Source of the DNA: an uncultured Lachnospiraceae bacterium
GTDB taxonomy: Bacteria; Bacillota; Clostridia; Lachnospirales; Lachnospiraceae
NCBI GenBank assembly: GCA_910586705.1
Contig: CAJUJK010000019.1
Span: 1 to 64,000, forward strand
Length of the DNA: 64,000 bases
Direction of reading: 5' to 3'
Below, piece after piece: positions 32,270-41,622 of this stretch (within the stretch, counting starts at the first letter, position 1; every line of letters begins with the position of its first letter). The notes beneath the pieces were generated by a model. The model searched no databases. It saw nothing but the letters and a program-made list of their open reading frames with translations, and was not told the DNA's origin. The position numbers were made by a program, and so were the translations under genes.

Positions 32270-34351
32270 ATGGCGAAATATCTGGTAATTGTGGAGTCAC
32301 CGGCGAAGGTGAAAACCATCAAAAAATTTTTGGGCGCGAACTATGAAGTGGCGGCAAGTCAGGGGCATGTGCGGGATCTGCCCAGAAGCGTGCTCGGGAT
32401 CGACGTGGACAACGACTTTGAGCCGAAATACATTACGATCCGGGGCAAGGGGGACATTCTGGCGAATCTGCGCAAGGAAGTGAAGAAGGCGGAGAAAGTC
32501 TATCTGGCAACCGACCCGGACCGTGAGGGAGAAGCGATTTCATGGCATCTGTTATTTGCCCTGAAACTGGAAAATAAGAAGGTATACCGCATTACATTCA
32601 ACGAGATTACAAAGACGGCGGTCAAAGAGTCCTTGAAGAATGCCAGAGAGATCAATATGGATCTGGTGGACGCGCAGCAGGCGAGAAGGTGCTTAGACCG
32701 CATGGTTGGTTATAAAATATCACCTGTTTTGTGGGCGAAGGTGAAGCGGGGGCTGTCCGCGGGGCGCGTGCAGTCGGTGGCGCTTCGGATTATCTGCGAC
32801 AGGGAGGAGGAGATAGGCGCCTTTATCCCGGAGGAATACTGGACGCTGGACGCGCAGTTAAAAGTGGAGGGGGAGAGAAATCCCCTGACTGCGAAATATT
32901 ACGGCACAAAGGCAGAGAAACACACGATTGCGTCCGCGCAGGAGATGGAGCAGATTAAAAAGGAACTGTCCGGCGCGGTTTACAAGGTGAGTTCCGTAAA
33001 GACCGGCGAGCGGATCAAGAAAGCGCCGCTTCCCTTCACGACATCCACACTCCAGCAGGAGGCGAGCAAGGTGTTAAATTTTTCCACCCAGAAGACCATG
33101 CGTCTGGCGCAGCAGCTCTACGAGGGCGTGGAGATCAAGGGAAACGGCACCACGGGTATCATCACGTATCTGCGTACCGATTCCACGAGAATATCCGACG
33201 AGGCGGAGGCGTCCGCCCGTGCCTATATCACGGAAAAGTATGGAGAGGAATACGCGGTGGCGGTAGAGCAGGAGAGAAAGTCTGACAAAAAGATTCAGGA
33301 CGCCCACGAGGCGATCCGTCCCACAGATATCAGCAGACTACCGATTGATATCAAGGATTCCCTTTCCAGAGACCAATTCAGGCTTTACCAGCTGATCTGG
33401 AAACGGTTTGCGGCGAGCCGGATGGCGGCGGCGCAGTACGAGACGACTTCCGTGAAGATCGACGCCGGGGAGCACCGCTTTACCGTGGCGGCGTCGAAGG
33501 TAAAATTTGACGGCTTTATGAGCGTCTACACGCAGGAGGAGGACAAAGAGGAGAGCAATACGCTGATCCGGGGCATCTCGGAGGACACGGAGCTTTCCCT
33601 GCTTTCTCTGGAAGAGAAGCAGCATTTCACCCAGCCTGCGCCCCATTATACGGAGGCGTCGCTTGTGCGCGCCATGGAGGAGCTGGGCATCGGCAGACCG
33701 AGTACCTACGCGCCCACCATCACGACGATACTGGCGAGGCGCTATATTGTGAAGGAAAATAAAAACCTCTATGTGACGGAGCTGGGCGAGGTGGTCAACA
33801 ATATGATGAAGGACGCATTTCCCTCTATCGTGGACGTGAATTTCACAGCCACCATGGAGGCGCTTCTCGACGGCGTGGAGGAAGGCACCGTCAAGTGGAA
33901 AACGGTGGTGAAGAACTTCTACCCCGATCTGCAGGAGGCTGTGGAGAAGGCGGAGAAGGAGCTGGAGGAAGTGGAGATCGCGGACGAACTGTCCGACGAG
34001 TTCTGCGAACAGTGCGGCAGGCAGATGGTGATCAAGTACGGACCCCACGGCAGATTTCTGGCATGTCCCGGTTTCCCGGAGTGCAGGAACACGAAGCCCT
34101 ATTTTGAGAAGATCGGTGTGGCGTGTCCGAAGTGCGGCAAAGATATCGTTCTGAAAAAGACGAAGAAAGGCAGGAAGTATTACGGCTGTATTGACAACCC
34201 GGACTGCGACTTTATGGTATGGCAGAAGCCGGTGAACGAAAAGTGCGACCGCTGCGGTTCCATCATGCTCCAGAAGGGCAGCAAGCTCGTCTGCTCCGAC
34301 GAATCCTGCGGCTTTGTGAAAGATATGCCGAAGGAAAAGGCGGAGGTCTGA
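32270..34351 (+). CDS. topA: DNA topoisomerase I
   Basis: This 693-residue type IA topoisomerase relaxes negative supercoils. The Toprim domain opens with LVIVESPAKVKTIKKFLG and has TDPDREGEAISWHL. The catalytic Tyr is Tyr300 in TYLRTDSTRIS. Other core motifs are LSAGRVQSVALRI and EELGIGRPSTYAPTI. The C-terminus has three Cys4 zinc-ribbon repeats (FCEQCGRQMV, CPKCGKDIVL, CDRCGSIMLQ), with GRFLACPGFPECRNTKPY as a typical ribbon core. The length is normal for Clostridia. Confidence 0.97.
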   Translation: MAKYLVIVESPAKVKTIKKFLGANYEVAASQGHVRDLPRSVLGIDVDNDFEPKYITIRGKGDILANLRKEVKKAEKVYLATDPDREGEAISWHLLFALKLENKKVYRITFNEITKTAVKESLKNAREINMDLVDAQQARRCLDRMVGYKISPVLWAKVKRGLSAGRVQSVALRIICDREEEIGAFIPEEYWTLDAQLKVEGERNPLTAKYYGTKAEKHTIASAQEMEQIKKELSGAVYKVSSVKTGERIKKAPLPFTTSTLQQEASKVLNFSTQKTMRLAQQLYEGVEIKGNGTTGIITYLRTDSTRISDEAEASARAYITEKYGEEYAVAVEQERKSDKKIQDAHEAIRPTDISRLPIDIKDSLSRDQFRLYQLIWKRFAASRMAAAQYETTSVKIDAGEHRFTVAASKVKFDGFMSVYTQEEDKEESNTLIRGISEDTELSLLSLEEKQHFTQPAPHYTEASLVRAMEELGIGRPSTYAPTITTILARRYIVKENKNLYVTELGEVVNNMMKDAFPSIVDVNFTATMEALLDGVEEGTVKWKTVVKNFYPDLQEAVEKAEKELEEVEIADELSDEFCEQCGRQMVIKYGPHGRFLACPGFPECRNTKPYFEKIGVACPKCGKDIVLKKTKKGRKYYGCIDNPDCDFMVWQKPVNEKCDRCGSIMLQKGSKLVCSDESCGFVKDMPKEKAEV

Positions 34352-34425
34352 ACAGCAGGCTGTGGCAAGAAATTGGAATATTTAGTATAAATGGGATGAA
34401 TTACGGATAAATTGCGCGCCGCACA

Positions 34426-34454
34426 TTGAAATTGTCAGAATAATGTGCTAAAAT
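34426..34454 (+). promoter_or_regulatory. codY promoter with overlapping CodY box
   Basis: TTGAAA (34426-34431) and TAAAAT (34449-34454) are 17 bases apart. Between them AATTGTCAGAATAAT (34430-34444) matches the CodY box AATTTTCWGAAAATT at 12 of 15 positions. Binding here would block RNA polymerase, giving negative autoregulation. Confidence 0.65.
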
Positions 34455-34500
34455 TTGTATATTACAGACAAACCGGGTGCGGGGATTGCGAGGTATATAC

Positions 34501-35286
34501 ATGGGCAGCGTGCAATTATTAGATAAGACCAGAAAAATCGGGAAACTTTTACACAATAACAATTCGGGCAAGGTAGTGTTTAACGATATCTGTGATGTGC
34601 TGAAGGAAATACTCGTCTCCAACGTGCTGGTTGTGAGCAGGAAAGGAAAGGTTCTGGGAATCGGGGATATGCCCACGGTGGAATCGATTACGGAACTGAT
34701 CGTGGACCATGTGGGCGGGTTTATTGATCCAATGCTGAACGAGCGGCTTCTGGGGGTGCTTTCCACCAAGGAGAATGTCAATCTGGAGACGCTCGGGTTT
34801 GAGAGCCCGGGCATCCGGCGGTTTCAAGCGGTGATTGCGCCGATTGAGATATCCGGCGAAAGGCTGGGGACTCTCTTCCTTTATAAATGTGACGACCAGT
34901 ATGACATAGATGACATTATTCTGTGCGAGTACGGCACCACGGTGGTAGGGCTGGAGATGCTGCGCGCTGTCAGCGAGGAGAACGCGGAGGAAAACCGCAA
35001 GGTGGCGGTGGTGAAATCGGCGATCTCCACACTCTCCTTCTCGGAGATGGAGGCAATCACCCACATTTTCGACGAGCTGGGCGGCATGGAGGGCATTCTG
35101 GTGGCGAGCAAGATTGCGGACAAGGTCGGAATCACCCGGTCGGTGATCGTAAACGCGCTCCGCAAATTCGAGAGTGCGGGCGTGATCGAGTCCCGTTCCT
35201 CGGGGATGAAGGGCACCTATATCAAGGTACTCAACGACGTGGTATTCGACGAAGTGGAAAAGTTAAAAGAGCAGGGAAGGTTTTAA
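34501..35286 (+). CDS. codY: Global nutritional regulator CodY
   Basis: This 261-residue protein starts at ATG 34501 (MGSVQLLDKTRKIGKLLH). The N-terminal GAF domain binds branched-chain amino acids; visible are LVVSRKGKVLGIGDMPTVES and ERLGTLFLYKCDDQY. The C-terminal winged helix has SKIADKVGITRSVIVNALRK, the CodY DNA-recognition helix, and SSGMKGTYIKVLND. CodY responds to branched-chain amino acids and GTP and represses nutrient-scavenging, and in Bacillus also motility, genes. Here it sits immediately before the flagellar operon. Confidence 0.96.
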   Translation: MGSVQLLDKTRKIGKLLHNNNSGKVVFNDICDVLKEILVSNVLVVSRKGKVLGIGDMPTVESITELIVDHVGGFIDPMLNERLLGVLSTKENVNLETLGFESPGIRRFQAVIAPIEISGERLGTLFLYKCDDQYDIDDIILCEYGTTVVGLEMLRAVSEENAEENRKVAVVKSAISTLSFSEMEAITHIFDELGGMEGILVASKIADKVGITRSVIVNALRKFESAGVIESRSSGMKGTYIKVLNDVVFDEVEKLKEQGRF

Positions 35287-35315
35287 ACAGTTGGGTGTTT
35301 AGAAATAACTGGCAG

Positions 35316-35362
35316 AAGGATCTGCGAAAAGCGCCGATTTTGCGCGCCGCGGATCCTTTTTT
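35316..35362 (+). terminator. Terminator after codY
   Basis: AAGGATCTGCG (35316-35326) pairs with CGCGGATCCTT (35348-35358) with one G-T, followed by a run of T. It separates codY from the flagellar operon. Confidence 0.85.
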
Positions 35363-35407
35363 GCCGTTTTGCGGGGACACTAATTTGTGAAAATCAATCG
35401 AAAAACC

Positions 35408-35435
35408 TTGTAATTTTTTATAATTTATTTATAAT
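35408..35435 (+). promoter_or_regulatory. Sigma-A-type promoter of the flagellar operon
   Basis: TTGTAA (35408-35413), 16-base T/A-rich spacer, TATAAT (35430-35435), 37 bases before flgB. No sigma-28 (TAAA...GCCGATAA) motif is seen here, so early flagellar genes appear to be driven by the housekeeping sigma factor. Confidence 0.65.
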
Positions 35436-35472
35436 GATATATGGATTCTATTAACGTGGAAGGAGTATGACT

Positions 35473-35871
35473 ATGAGCTCATTGATGAATACGAATGCGT
35501 TTGATTATGTGAATGTGCTGGATAAGGCGCTGGACGCGTCTGCGCTCAGACATGAGGCGATTTCCAATAACCTTGCAAATGCGGACACACCGAATTACAA
35601 GAGGGAAGATGTGAATTTTGAGGTACAGCTTGCGAAGGCTCTGCGTCATTCACGGTATAAGTCCATGGATGCGAAGGTGGCGGATCTGAAGATGAGCCGT
35701 CTGAATCCGATTGCCTACAAGGACTATGCCGGCTTTTCCTACCGCATAGACGGCAATAACGTGGATCCCGACACAGAGGGCGTGTATCTGGCGAAAAACC
35801 AGATCGTCTATCAGGGTCTGGAGCAGAGCGTGGCGCAGGAATTTAAGAATTTACAGGCTGTGATGAAATAA
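35473..35871 (+). CDS. flgB: Flagellar proximal rod protein FlgB
   Basis: This 132-residue rod protein contains the family signature ALRHEAISNNLANADTPNYKR. ATG 35473 is chosen over 35467 because AGGAG ends one base before the latter. The C-terminal VYQGLEQSVAQEFKNLQAVM is the helix that pairs with the N-terminal one in the rod coiled coil. It is the first gene of the flagellar operon, as in most Firmicutes. Confidence 0.95.
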   Translation: MSSLMNTNAFDYVNVLDKALDASALRHEAISNNLANADTPNYKREDVNFEVQLAKALRHSRYKSMDAKVADLKMSRLNPIAYKDYAGFSYRIDGNNVDPDTEGVYLAKNQIVYQGLEQSVAQEFKNLQAVMK

Positions 35872-35889
35872 TAAATAGGAGGAATTGCT

Positions 35890-36336
35890 ATGGCTTTATT
35901 TACATCGTTTGACATCAATGCCACCGGTATGACCGCGGAACGTTTCCGTATGGATACGATTTCCCAGAATGTGGCAAATGCAAATACGACGAGGACGGAG
36001 GACGGCACGCCCTACCGCAGAAAGATCGTGGTGTTCAAGGAGAAAAATTCCCCGACGCACTTCCATCAGATCCTTATGAAGGAGCACGAGCGCTTCGCGG
36101 GCAACGGTGTGAAGGTGACCGGCGTTTACGAGGATACGAAGACAGAGGGAAATATGGTTTACGACCCTTCCCATCCCGATGCGGATGAAAACGGTTATGT
36201 GATGTACCCGAATGTGAATATTATTACAGAGTTTACAAACCTGATCGACGCGTCGCGCGCTTATCAGGCGAATGGTACTGCCTTTGAAGCCAGCAAGAAA
36301 ATAGCTACCATGGGGCTTAATATTCTGAACGGCTGA
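35890..36336 (+). CDS. flgC: Flagellar proximal rod protein FlgC
   Basis: This 148-residue protein has the FlgBC-family start FTSFDINATGMTAERFRMDT, the following ISQNVANANTTRT, and the C-terminal FTNLIDASRAYQANGTAFEA helix. It stacks with FlgB in the rod. It starts behind AGGAGG, 18 bases after flgB. Confidence 0.95.
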   Translation: MALFTSFDINATGMTAERFRMDTISQNVANANTTRTEDGTPYRRKIVVFKEKNSPTHFHQILMKEHERFAGNGVKVTGVYEDTKTEGNMVYDPSHPDADENGYVMYPNVNIITEFTNLIDASRAYQANGTAFEASKKIATMGLNILNG

Positions 36337-36394
36337 TAAATATCTGATTTAAATGTGCTTAGAAATAAACCGGGGAATGTTGGAGGAAGCGGAT

Positions 36395-36721
36395 ATGGCT
36401 TTGGATATCACAGAATTATATAATGTCACTTCAGGTGTGGTGCGGGATGCGGCTAAGGCGGCGCCTACCACGCGCATTGATGACTATAAGGAAAACGGCT
36501 TCGATGCGATGTTACATACTGCGATCGACAATCTGAATACGACGAACAACTATCTGTCGAAGGCGGAGGACGAGGAGATCAAATGGGCGCTGGGCGAGAC
36601 GGAAAATCCCCATGACCTTACGATCGCCCTGCAGAAAGCGTCTACGGCATTGCAGTACACGGTGGCGATCAGGGACAAACTTTTGGAGGCCTACAAAGAA
36701 CTGATCCAGATGCAGGTTTAA
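36395..36721 (+). CDS. fliE: Flagellar MS ring-rod junction protein FliE
   Basis: This 108-residue protein starts at ATG 36395 behind TTGGAGGAAG. It shows the family segments ALGETENPHDLTIALQKAST and VAIRDKLLEAYKELIQMQV, the usual FliE C-terminus that assembles onto the MS ring and export gate. Confidence 0.94.
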   Translation: MALDITELYNVTSGVVRDAAKAAPTTRIDDYKENGFDAMLHTAIDNLNTTNNYLSKAEDEEIKWALGETENPHDLTIALQKASTALQYTVAIRDKLLEAYKELIQMQV

Positions 36722-36768
36722 TTCCACATAAATGTGTAAAAGGATAGGCTGAAGGAGAACGGATTGCT

Positions 36769-38373
36769 GTGGAAAAGATATTAGAGAAACTGAAGGAACT
36801 GGGAAATAAAATCATGGAGTGGTGGAACCGCTTCACGGCGAAGCAGAAGACTTTGATCGTGTCTGTGGTTGCAGCGCTCATCATTGCCCTTGTCATTATC
36901 GTGACAAGTCTCACGAGACCGGAGTATGTACTGCTCAGGGAGTGCGAAACCACCAAAGAGGCATCGGAGGTGATAGACCTTCTGGAAGCCGAGGAGTACA
37001 CGTATGAGATTACGGACGACGGGCTGACCATTACCATACTCGACGAACAGCTCGGGCAGGCGAACCTGCTTCTTGGCGCCAACAATATTCAGGCGGCGAG
37101 CTACGGGATCAATAACGTGACGGACGGCAGTTTCTCCACGACGGAGTCCGACAAGCAGAAGAAGTATGTGTACTATATGCAGAGACAGCTGGAGGACGAC
37201 GTGCTCTCCGTGTTCCCGGCGATCAAGAGAGCGCGGGTGACGTTGAACATTCCCGAGAACGACGGCACGCTGATCGCGCAGGAAGAGGAGGCGAGCGCTT
37301 CCATCTATCTGGAGCTGAAGGACGAATTTTCGCAGGAGAGCGCGGCGTATCTGGCGCGCGCGATCGCGACCGGGCTTGGAAACGAGACCACCAACAATAT
37401 TGTCATTCTGGATTCGGAAGGCAATATGCTCTTTACGGGGGATGAGAATTATTCTCCCTCCGGGCTGGCAAACGCCCATCTCTCCGTGAAGAACGAGGCG
37501 GAGAAAAATATGATAAACAACGTGCGCAGGGTACTGCTGGGCACGAACGAGTTTGATAACGTGGAGGTATCGCCCAATCTGGTGCTGGATTTCTCCAACC
37601 AGAAGAGCACGGAGCATACATACACCCCGGCGGAGGGACAGACGCAGGGCGTACTGAGCCATGAGGACCTCTACGAAGAGGAGAACGTGAGTGACGTGGG
37701 CGGCGTGCCCGGCACGGACTCCAACGACGACGACACGACCTATGTCATTGAGGATAATGCCAACTCCCGCTCCTCGAGGAGCGAGCAGTCGAGGGATTAT
37801 CTGCCCAACGAGAAGATCACTACCATTGAGACACCTTCCGGCGTGATCAATTACGCCTCTTCGTCTCTGGCGGCTTCCCTGATCCAGTACAATGTGGTGC
37901 GGGAGGAGGATGTGGACGCGCAGGGGCTTCTGGACGGTGTGAGCTGGGAAGAATATAAGCTGGCAAACAACGAGCGCACGCGGATTGAGCTGGATGAGGA
38001 ATTTTATAACGCGGCTGCGAACGCGACGGGTATTCCGGTAGACAACATTACGCTGGTGGCATACAGCGAGAATCTTTTCTTTGATGCGGAAGGTTCTGCG
38101 ATCACGGCGACGGATGTCCTGCAGATCCTGCTGATTATCGTGATTCTGGCGCTGCTTGCATTCGTGGTGCTGCGCAGCATGAAGAGCGAGAAACACGAGG
38201 AGGAAGAGGAAGAACTTACCGTGGAGACGCTGCTGCAGTCTGATGTGACGCTTGAGGAAATTTCCTCCGAGAATGAATCCGAGGAGAGACGGCTTGTCGG
38301 CAAATTTGTGGAAGAGAATCCGGAGGCGGCGGCGAACCTGCTGCGCAACTGGTTAAATGAGGACTGGGGGTAG
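36769..38373 (+). CDS. fliF: Flagellar MS-ring protein FliF
   Basis: This 534-residue protein has a GTG start behind GAAGGAG. The first membrane helix is TLIVSVVAALIIALVIIVTS and the last VLQILLIIVILALLAFVVL near residues 440-460. Ring-building motifs include LLGANNIQAASYGINNVTDG and VTLNIPENDGTLIAQEEEAS. A charged acidic C-terminus (NPEAAANLLRNWLNEDWG) is the FliG-binding tail. It spans the inner membrane and carries the switch ring and export gate. Confidence 0.95.
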   Translation: MEKILEKLKELGNKIMEWWNRFTAKQKTLIVSVVAALIIALVIIVTSLTRPEYVLLRECETTKEASEVIDLLEAEEYTYEITDDGLTITILDEQLGQANLLLGANNIQAASYGINNVTDGSFSTTESDKQKKYVYYMQRQLEDDVLSVFPAIKRARVTLNIPENDGTLIAQEEEASASIYLELKDEFSQESAAYLARAIATGLGNETTNNIVILDSEGNMLFTGDENYSPSGLANAHLSVKNEAEKNMINNVRRVLLGTNEFDNVEVSPNLVLDFSNQKSTEHTYTPAEGQTQGVLSHEDLYEEENVSDVGGVPGTDSNDDDTTYVIEDNANSRSSRSEQSRDYLPNEKITTIETPSGVINYASSSLAASLIQYNVVREEDVDAQGLLDGVSWEEYKLANNERTRIELDEEFYNAAANATGIPVDNITLVAYSENLFFDAEGSAITATDVLQILLIIVILALLAFVVLRSMKSEKHEEEEEELTVETLLQSDVTLEEISSENESEERRLVGKFVEENPEAAANLLRNWLNEDWG

Positions 38374-38378
38374 GATAA

Positions 38379-39398
38379 ATGGCAGCGTCATCAAAAGCGG
38401 AAGAAATCAACGGACTCCAGAAAGCGGCTATCTTGATGATTGCTCTTGGGCCGGAAAAGTCGGCGGCAATCTTTAAGCACCTCAAAGAAGACGAGGTGGA
38501 GGAACTGACGCTGGAGATTGCGAATACGAGGAGTATTACGCCGCAGGTCAAGGAGAGCGTGGTAAACGAGTTTTATCAGGTGTGTCTGGCGCAGCAGTAT
38601 ATCGCGGAGGGCGGTATCAACTACGCGAAGGAACTGCTGGAGAAATCTTTCGGTTCCGAGAAGGCGATGGACGTGATCGGCAAGCTGACGGCGTCCCTGC
38701 AGGTAAAGCCGTTCGAGTTCGTGAGAAAGGCGGACGCGGCGCAGCTCTTAAACTTTATTCAGGACGAACACCCGCAGACCATCGCGCTCATTTTGTCCTA
38801 TCTGGCGCCCGGGCAGGCGGCGATTATCGTCTCGGCGCTTCCGCCTGACAGACAGGCGGACGTGACCAAGCGTATCGCGGTGATGGACAGAACGAGCCCG
38901 GATGTAATCAAGGAGGTGGAGAAAGTTTTGGAGTCCAAACTGTCATCTCTGGTGAATCAGGATTATACGATTATCGGCGGCGTGGACGCTGTCGTGGAAA
39001 TTTTGAATACGGTAGACCGCGGTACAGAGAAACATATCATGGAGACATTGGAGATCGAGGAGCCGGAACTTGCGGACGAGATCAGAAAGAAGATGTTCGT
39101 GTTCGAGGATATCCTGCTTCTGGACGACCGTGCGATCCAGCGTGTGCTGCGTGACGTGGATAACTCTGATCTGGCGATCGCGCTGAAAGGTTCCAACGAA
39201 GAAGTGCAGAACGCAATCTTCAACAACCTCTCCAAGCGTCTGGCGGTTATGATCAAGGAGGATATGGAGTTCATGGGTCCCGTCCGTATGAAGGACGTGG
39301 AAGAAGCGCAGCAGAAGATTGTAAACATCATCCGGAAACTGGAGGATGCTGCGGAAATTGTTATCTCCAGAGGCGGAGGTGACGAGATCATTGTTTAG
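38379..39398 (+). CDS. fliG: Flagellar motor switch protein FliG
   Basis: This 339-residue torque-transmitting protein has the characteristic EEINGLQKAAILMIALGPEK start, the middle motif DEHPQTIALILSYL (EHPQ) and the C-terminal charged helix with DVDNSDLAIALKGSNEEVQ that meets MotA. It begins five bases after fliF. Confidence 0.97.
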   Translation: MAASSKAEEINGLQKAAILMIALGPEKSAAIFKHLKEDEVEELTLEIANTRSITPQVKESVVNEFYQVCLAQQYIAEGGINYAKELLEKSFGSEKAMDVIGKLTASLQVKPFEFVRKADAAQLLNFIQDEHPQTIALILSYLAPGQAAIIVSALPPDRQADVTKRIAVMDRTSPDVIKEVEKVLESKLSSLVNQDYTIIGGVDAVVEILNTVDRGTEKHIMETLEIEEPELADEIRKKMFVFEDILLLDDRAIQRVLRDVDNSDLAIALKGSNEEVQNAIFNNLSKRLAVMIKEDMEFMGPVRMKDVEEAQQKIVNIIRKLEDAAEIVISRGGGDEIIV

Positions 39399-39399
39399 G

Positions 39400-40293
39400 A
39401 TGAAGCATAGAAACTTATACAAAGCCGGATGGGTCAGAGTGGACGGCGACGAAAAGTGCGTGATTGACAGCAATACGCTTGTGGCGGAGCGCATCGAGGA
39501 GTGGGAAAATGTCCGCCGCGCGAACGCGGCTGCGCTGCCCTCTTTTGAGGAGGACGGCGAAGAGGGAGAGCCGGAGTTTGTCAGCGGCATCGAGGGCGAG
39601 GAGCTTGACGCCCTCTTTGCGGACGGCGCGGAAGGCAGCAGCGTGATCAAGGCGGGAGACATGTCAGCGCCGGATTTTTCCGAGATGCGTGCCGAGGCGG
39701 AAGCGGAGGCGGAGCGCATCATAGCGGAGGCGAAGGCACAGGCTCTTGAGATTGCCGCGCAGGCAAGACACGATGCCGATATCGAGCGCACCAACGCCTT
39801 TGAGGAAGGCTCAAAGCAGGGCTACGACGAAGGCTATGCCAGAGGATATGCCGAGGCGGACGATATGAAGCGGGAGCTGTCCGAACGGAAAAGACAGCTG
39901 GAAGCGGAATATGACGAGATGCTGGAGGATCTGGAGCCGCGGTTCATCGAGACCATCACGGATGTGTACAGTTATATTTTCGGTGTGGATCTGATGGATA
40001 ACCGGGATATTCTTGTACATCTGATTGATTCTACCCTGCGGAAAGTGGAGAGCAGCAAAACCTTTATCGTGCACGTGTCGGCGGATGATTACCCCCATGT
40101 CAATATGCAGAAGCAGACTCTTGTGGAGGGCGCAGCTGCAGGCAGGGGCATCATTGAGATCATCGAGGACATTGCGCTTTCCAAGGGAGACTGCCTGATC
40201 GAGACGGACGGCGGTATTTTTGACTGCGGCGTAGGCACGCAGCTTGAGGAACTCACAAAGAAATTACAAGTGTTATCCTATGAGAAGGTTTAA
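39400..40293 (+). CDS. fliH: Flagellar export ATPase regulator FliH
   Basis: This 297-residue protein inhibits and tethers FliI. ATG 39400 directly follows fliG, but TTG 39391 is better spaced from GGAGGT inside fliG, so the true start is uncertain by three codons. The middle is a long charged coiled coil (RAEAEAEAERIIAEAKAQAL) with GxxxG-type spacing (GYDEGYARGYAEAD). The C-terminal FliH/VirB-like domain follows (VHVSADDYPHVNMQKQTL). It shares a base with the fliI start. Confidence 0.88.
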   Translation: MKHRNLYKAGWVRVDGDEKCVIDSNTLVAERIEEWENVRRANAAALPSFEEDGEEGEPEFVSGIEGEELDALFADGAEGSSVIKAGDMSAPDFSEMRAEAEAEAERIIAEAKAQALEIAAQARHDADIERTNAFEEGSKQGYDEGYARGYAEADDMKRELSERKRQLEAEYDEMLEDLEPRFIETITDVYSYIFGVDLMDNRDILVHLIDSTLRKVESSKTFIVHVSADDYPHVNMQKQTLVEGAAAGRGIIEIIEDIALSKGDCLIETDGGIFDCGVGTQLEELTKKLQVLSYEKV

Positions 40294-41612
40294 TGAATAC
40301 GGCAATCAACTACTTTAAATACAGCAGCATAAAGGACGATACTTTTTTCAAGAAAAAGGGCAGAGTGGAAAACGTGGTGGGACTTACCATCGAGTCGGCA
40401 GGACCCGAGGCGAAACTCGGGGATCTGTGTATGATTTATCCCGTCGGGGATGAATACCCGCCGATCACGGCGGAGGTGGTAGGGTTTAAGGACAGACGCA
40501 CACTCCTGATGCCCTGCGACAACACCGACGGAATCGGGCTGGGCTGTATCGTGGAGAACACGGGCAATCCGCTGACGGTGCCGGTGAGTGACGATCTTCT
40601 GGGAAAAGTGCTGGACGGTCTCGGCAGGATCGACGGCGAGTATATGCCGGGCGTGCCCTACAGCGTGGAGGCACAGCCGCCGGACGCCATGAGCCGGAAG
40701 ATTATTGCGGATGTCCTGCCGCTCGGCGTGAAGGCGATAGACGGTCTGATGACGGTGGGAAAAGGACAGCGTATCGGTATTTTCGCGGGCTCCGGTGTGG
40801 GGAAATCCACGCTGATGGGCATGTTTGCGCGCAATACAAAGGCGGATATCAATGTGATCGCCCTGATCGGCGAGCGTGGCAGAGAGGTGCGCGAATTTGT
40901 GGAGCGGGATCTGGGCGAGGAAGGTATGCGCCGTTCCGTGGTGGTGGTTGCCACTTCGGACAGATCGGCTCTTGAGAGAAACAAGGCGGCGAAAACCGCC
41001 TGTGCGATTGCGGAATATTTCAGGGATCAGGGTAAGGATGTGCTTTTGATGATGGACTCCCTGACCCGTTTTTCCATGGCACAGAGAGAGATCGGGCTGG
41101 CGAGCGGGGAGCCGCCGGTATCGAGGGGCTATCCCCCCAGCGTTTACTCGGAGATGCCGCGGCTCTTGGAGCGGGCGGGCTGTGCGGCAGTCGGTTCCAT
41201 CACCGGGCTGTACACAGTGCTGGTGGACGGCGACGACATGAACGAGCCGATCACGGATACGGCGCGAAGCATTCTGGACGGTCATATCATGCTGAACAGA
41301 AAGCTGGCGCACCAGAACCACTATCCCGCTATTGACGTATTGCAGAGCATTTCCAGATGTATGAGCCAGATCGTGGACAAGGAACATAAGACCCTCGCGG
41401 GCAAGCTGAAAAACGTGCTCGCCACATACAACGAGGCGGAAGATCTGATCAATATAGGCGCTTACAAGAGCGGCAGCAACAGAAACATCGACTATGCCAT
41501 CGCGAAAATCGAGGCGGTGAACGAGTTTTTGATGCAGGATGTGGATGCAAAATATGATTATGAGGAAGCCGTGGATATGCTGCGGGAGCTTTTTGCGGAA
41601 AACGAAGAATAG
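40293..41612 (+). CDS. fliI: Flagellum-specific ATPase FliI
   Basis: This is a 439-residue F1-beta-like ATPase of the export apparatus: P-loop FAGSGVGKSTLMGMFARN, IGERGREVREFVERDLG, Walker B VLLMMDSLTRFSMAQREIGL and the family motif SGEPPVSRGYPPSVYSEMPR. The ATG overlaps the fliH stop (TAATG), so they are coupled. Length and motifs are normal. Confidence 0.97.
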   Translation: MNTAINYFKYSSIKDDTFFKKKGRVENVVGLTIESAGPEAKLGDLCMIYPVGDEYPPITAEVVGFKDRRTLLMPCDNTDGIGLGCIVENTGNPLTVPVSDDLLGKVLDGLGRIDGEYMPGVPYSVEAQPPDAMSRKIIADVLPLGVKAIDGLMTVGKGQRIGIFAGSGVGKSTLMGMFARNTKADINVIALIGERGREVREFVERDLGEEGMRRSVVVVATSDRSALERNKAAKTACAIAEYFRDQGKDVLLMMDSLTRFSMAQREIGLASGEPPVSRGYPPSVYSEMPRLLERAGCAAVGSITGLYTVLVDGDDMNEPITDTARSILDGHIMLNRKLAHQNHYPAIDVLQSISRCMSQIVDKEHKTLAGKLKNVLATYNEAEDLINIGAYKSGSNRNIDYAIAKIEAVNEFLMQDVDAKYDYEEAVDMLRELFAENEE

Positions 41613-41622
41613 GTGACCTGCC

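Noticed and set aside
35382..35396. Possible CodY box before flgB (AATTTGTGAAAAT...)
   Set aside because: It resembles the consensus only if one base is deleted; the spacing is wrong and no second half-site is seen.
36781..38196. Long minus-strand ORF opposite fliF (471 aa), and similar ones opposite fliI and cheB
   Set aside because: They are antisense shadows of well-supported conserved genes in GC-rich DNA, with His/Arg/Leu-rich composition and no ribosome sites.
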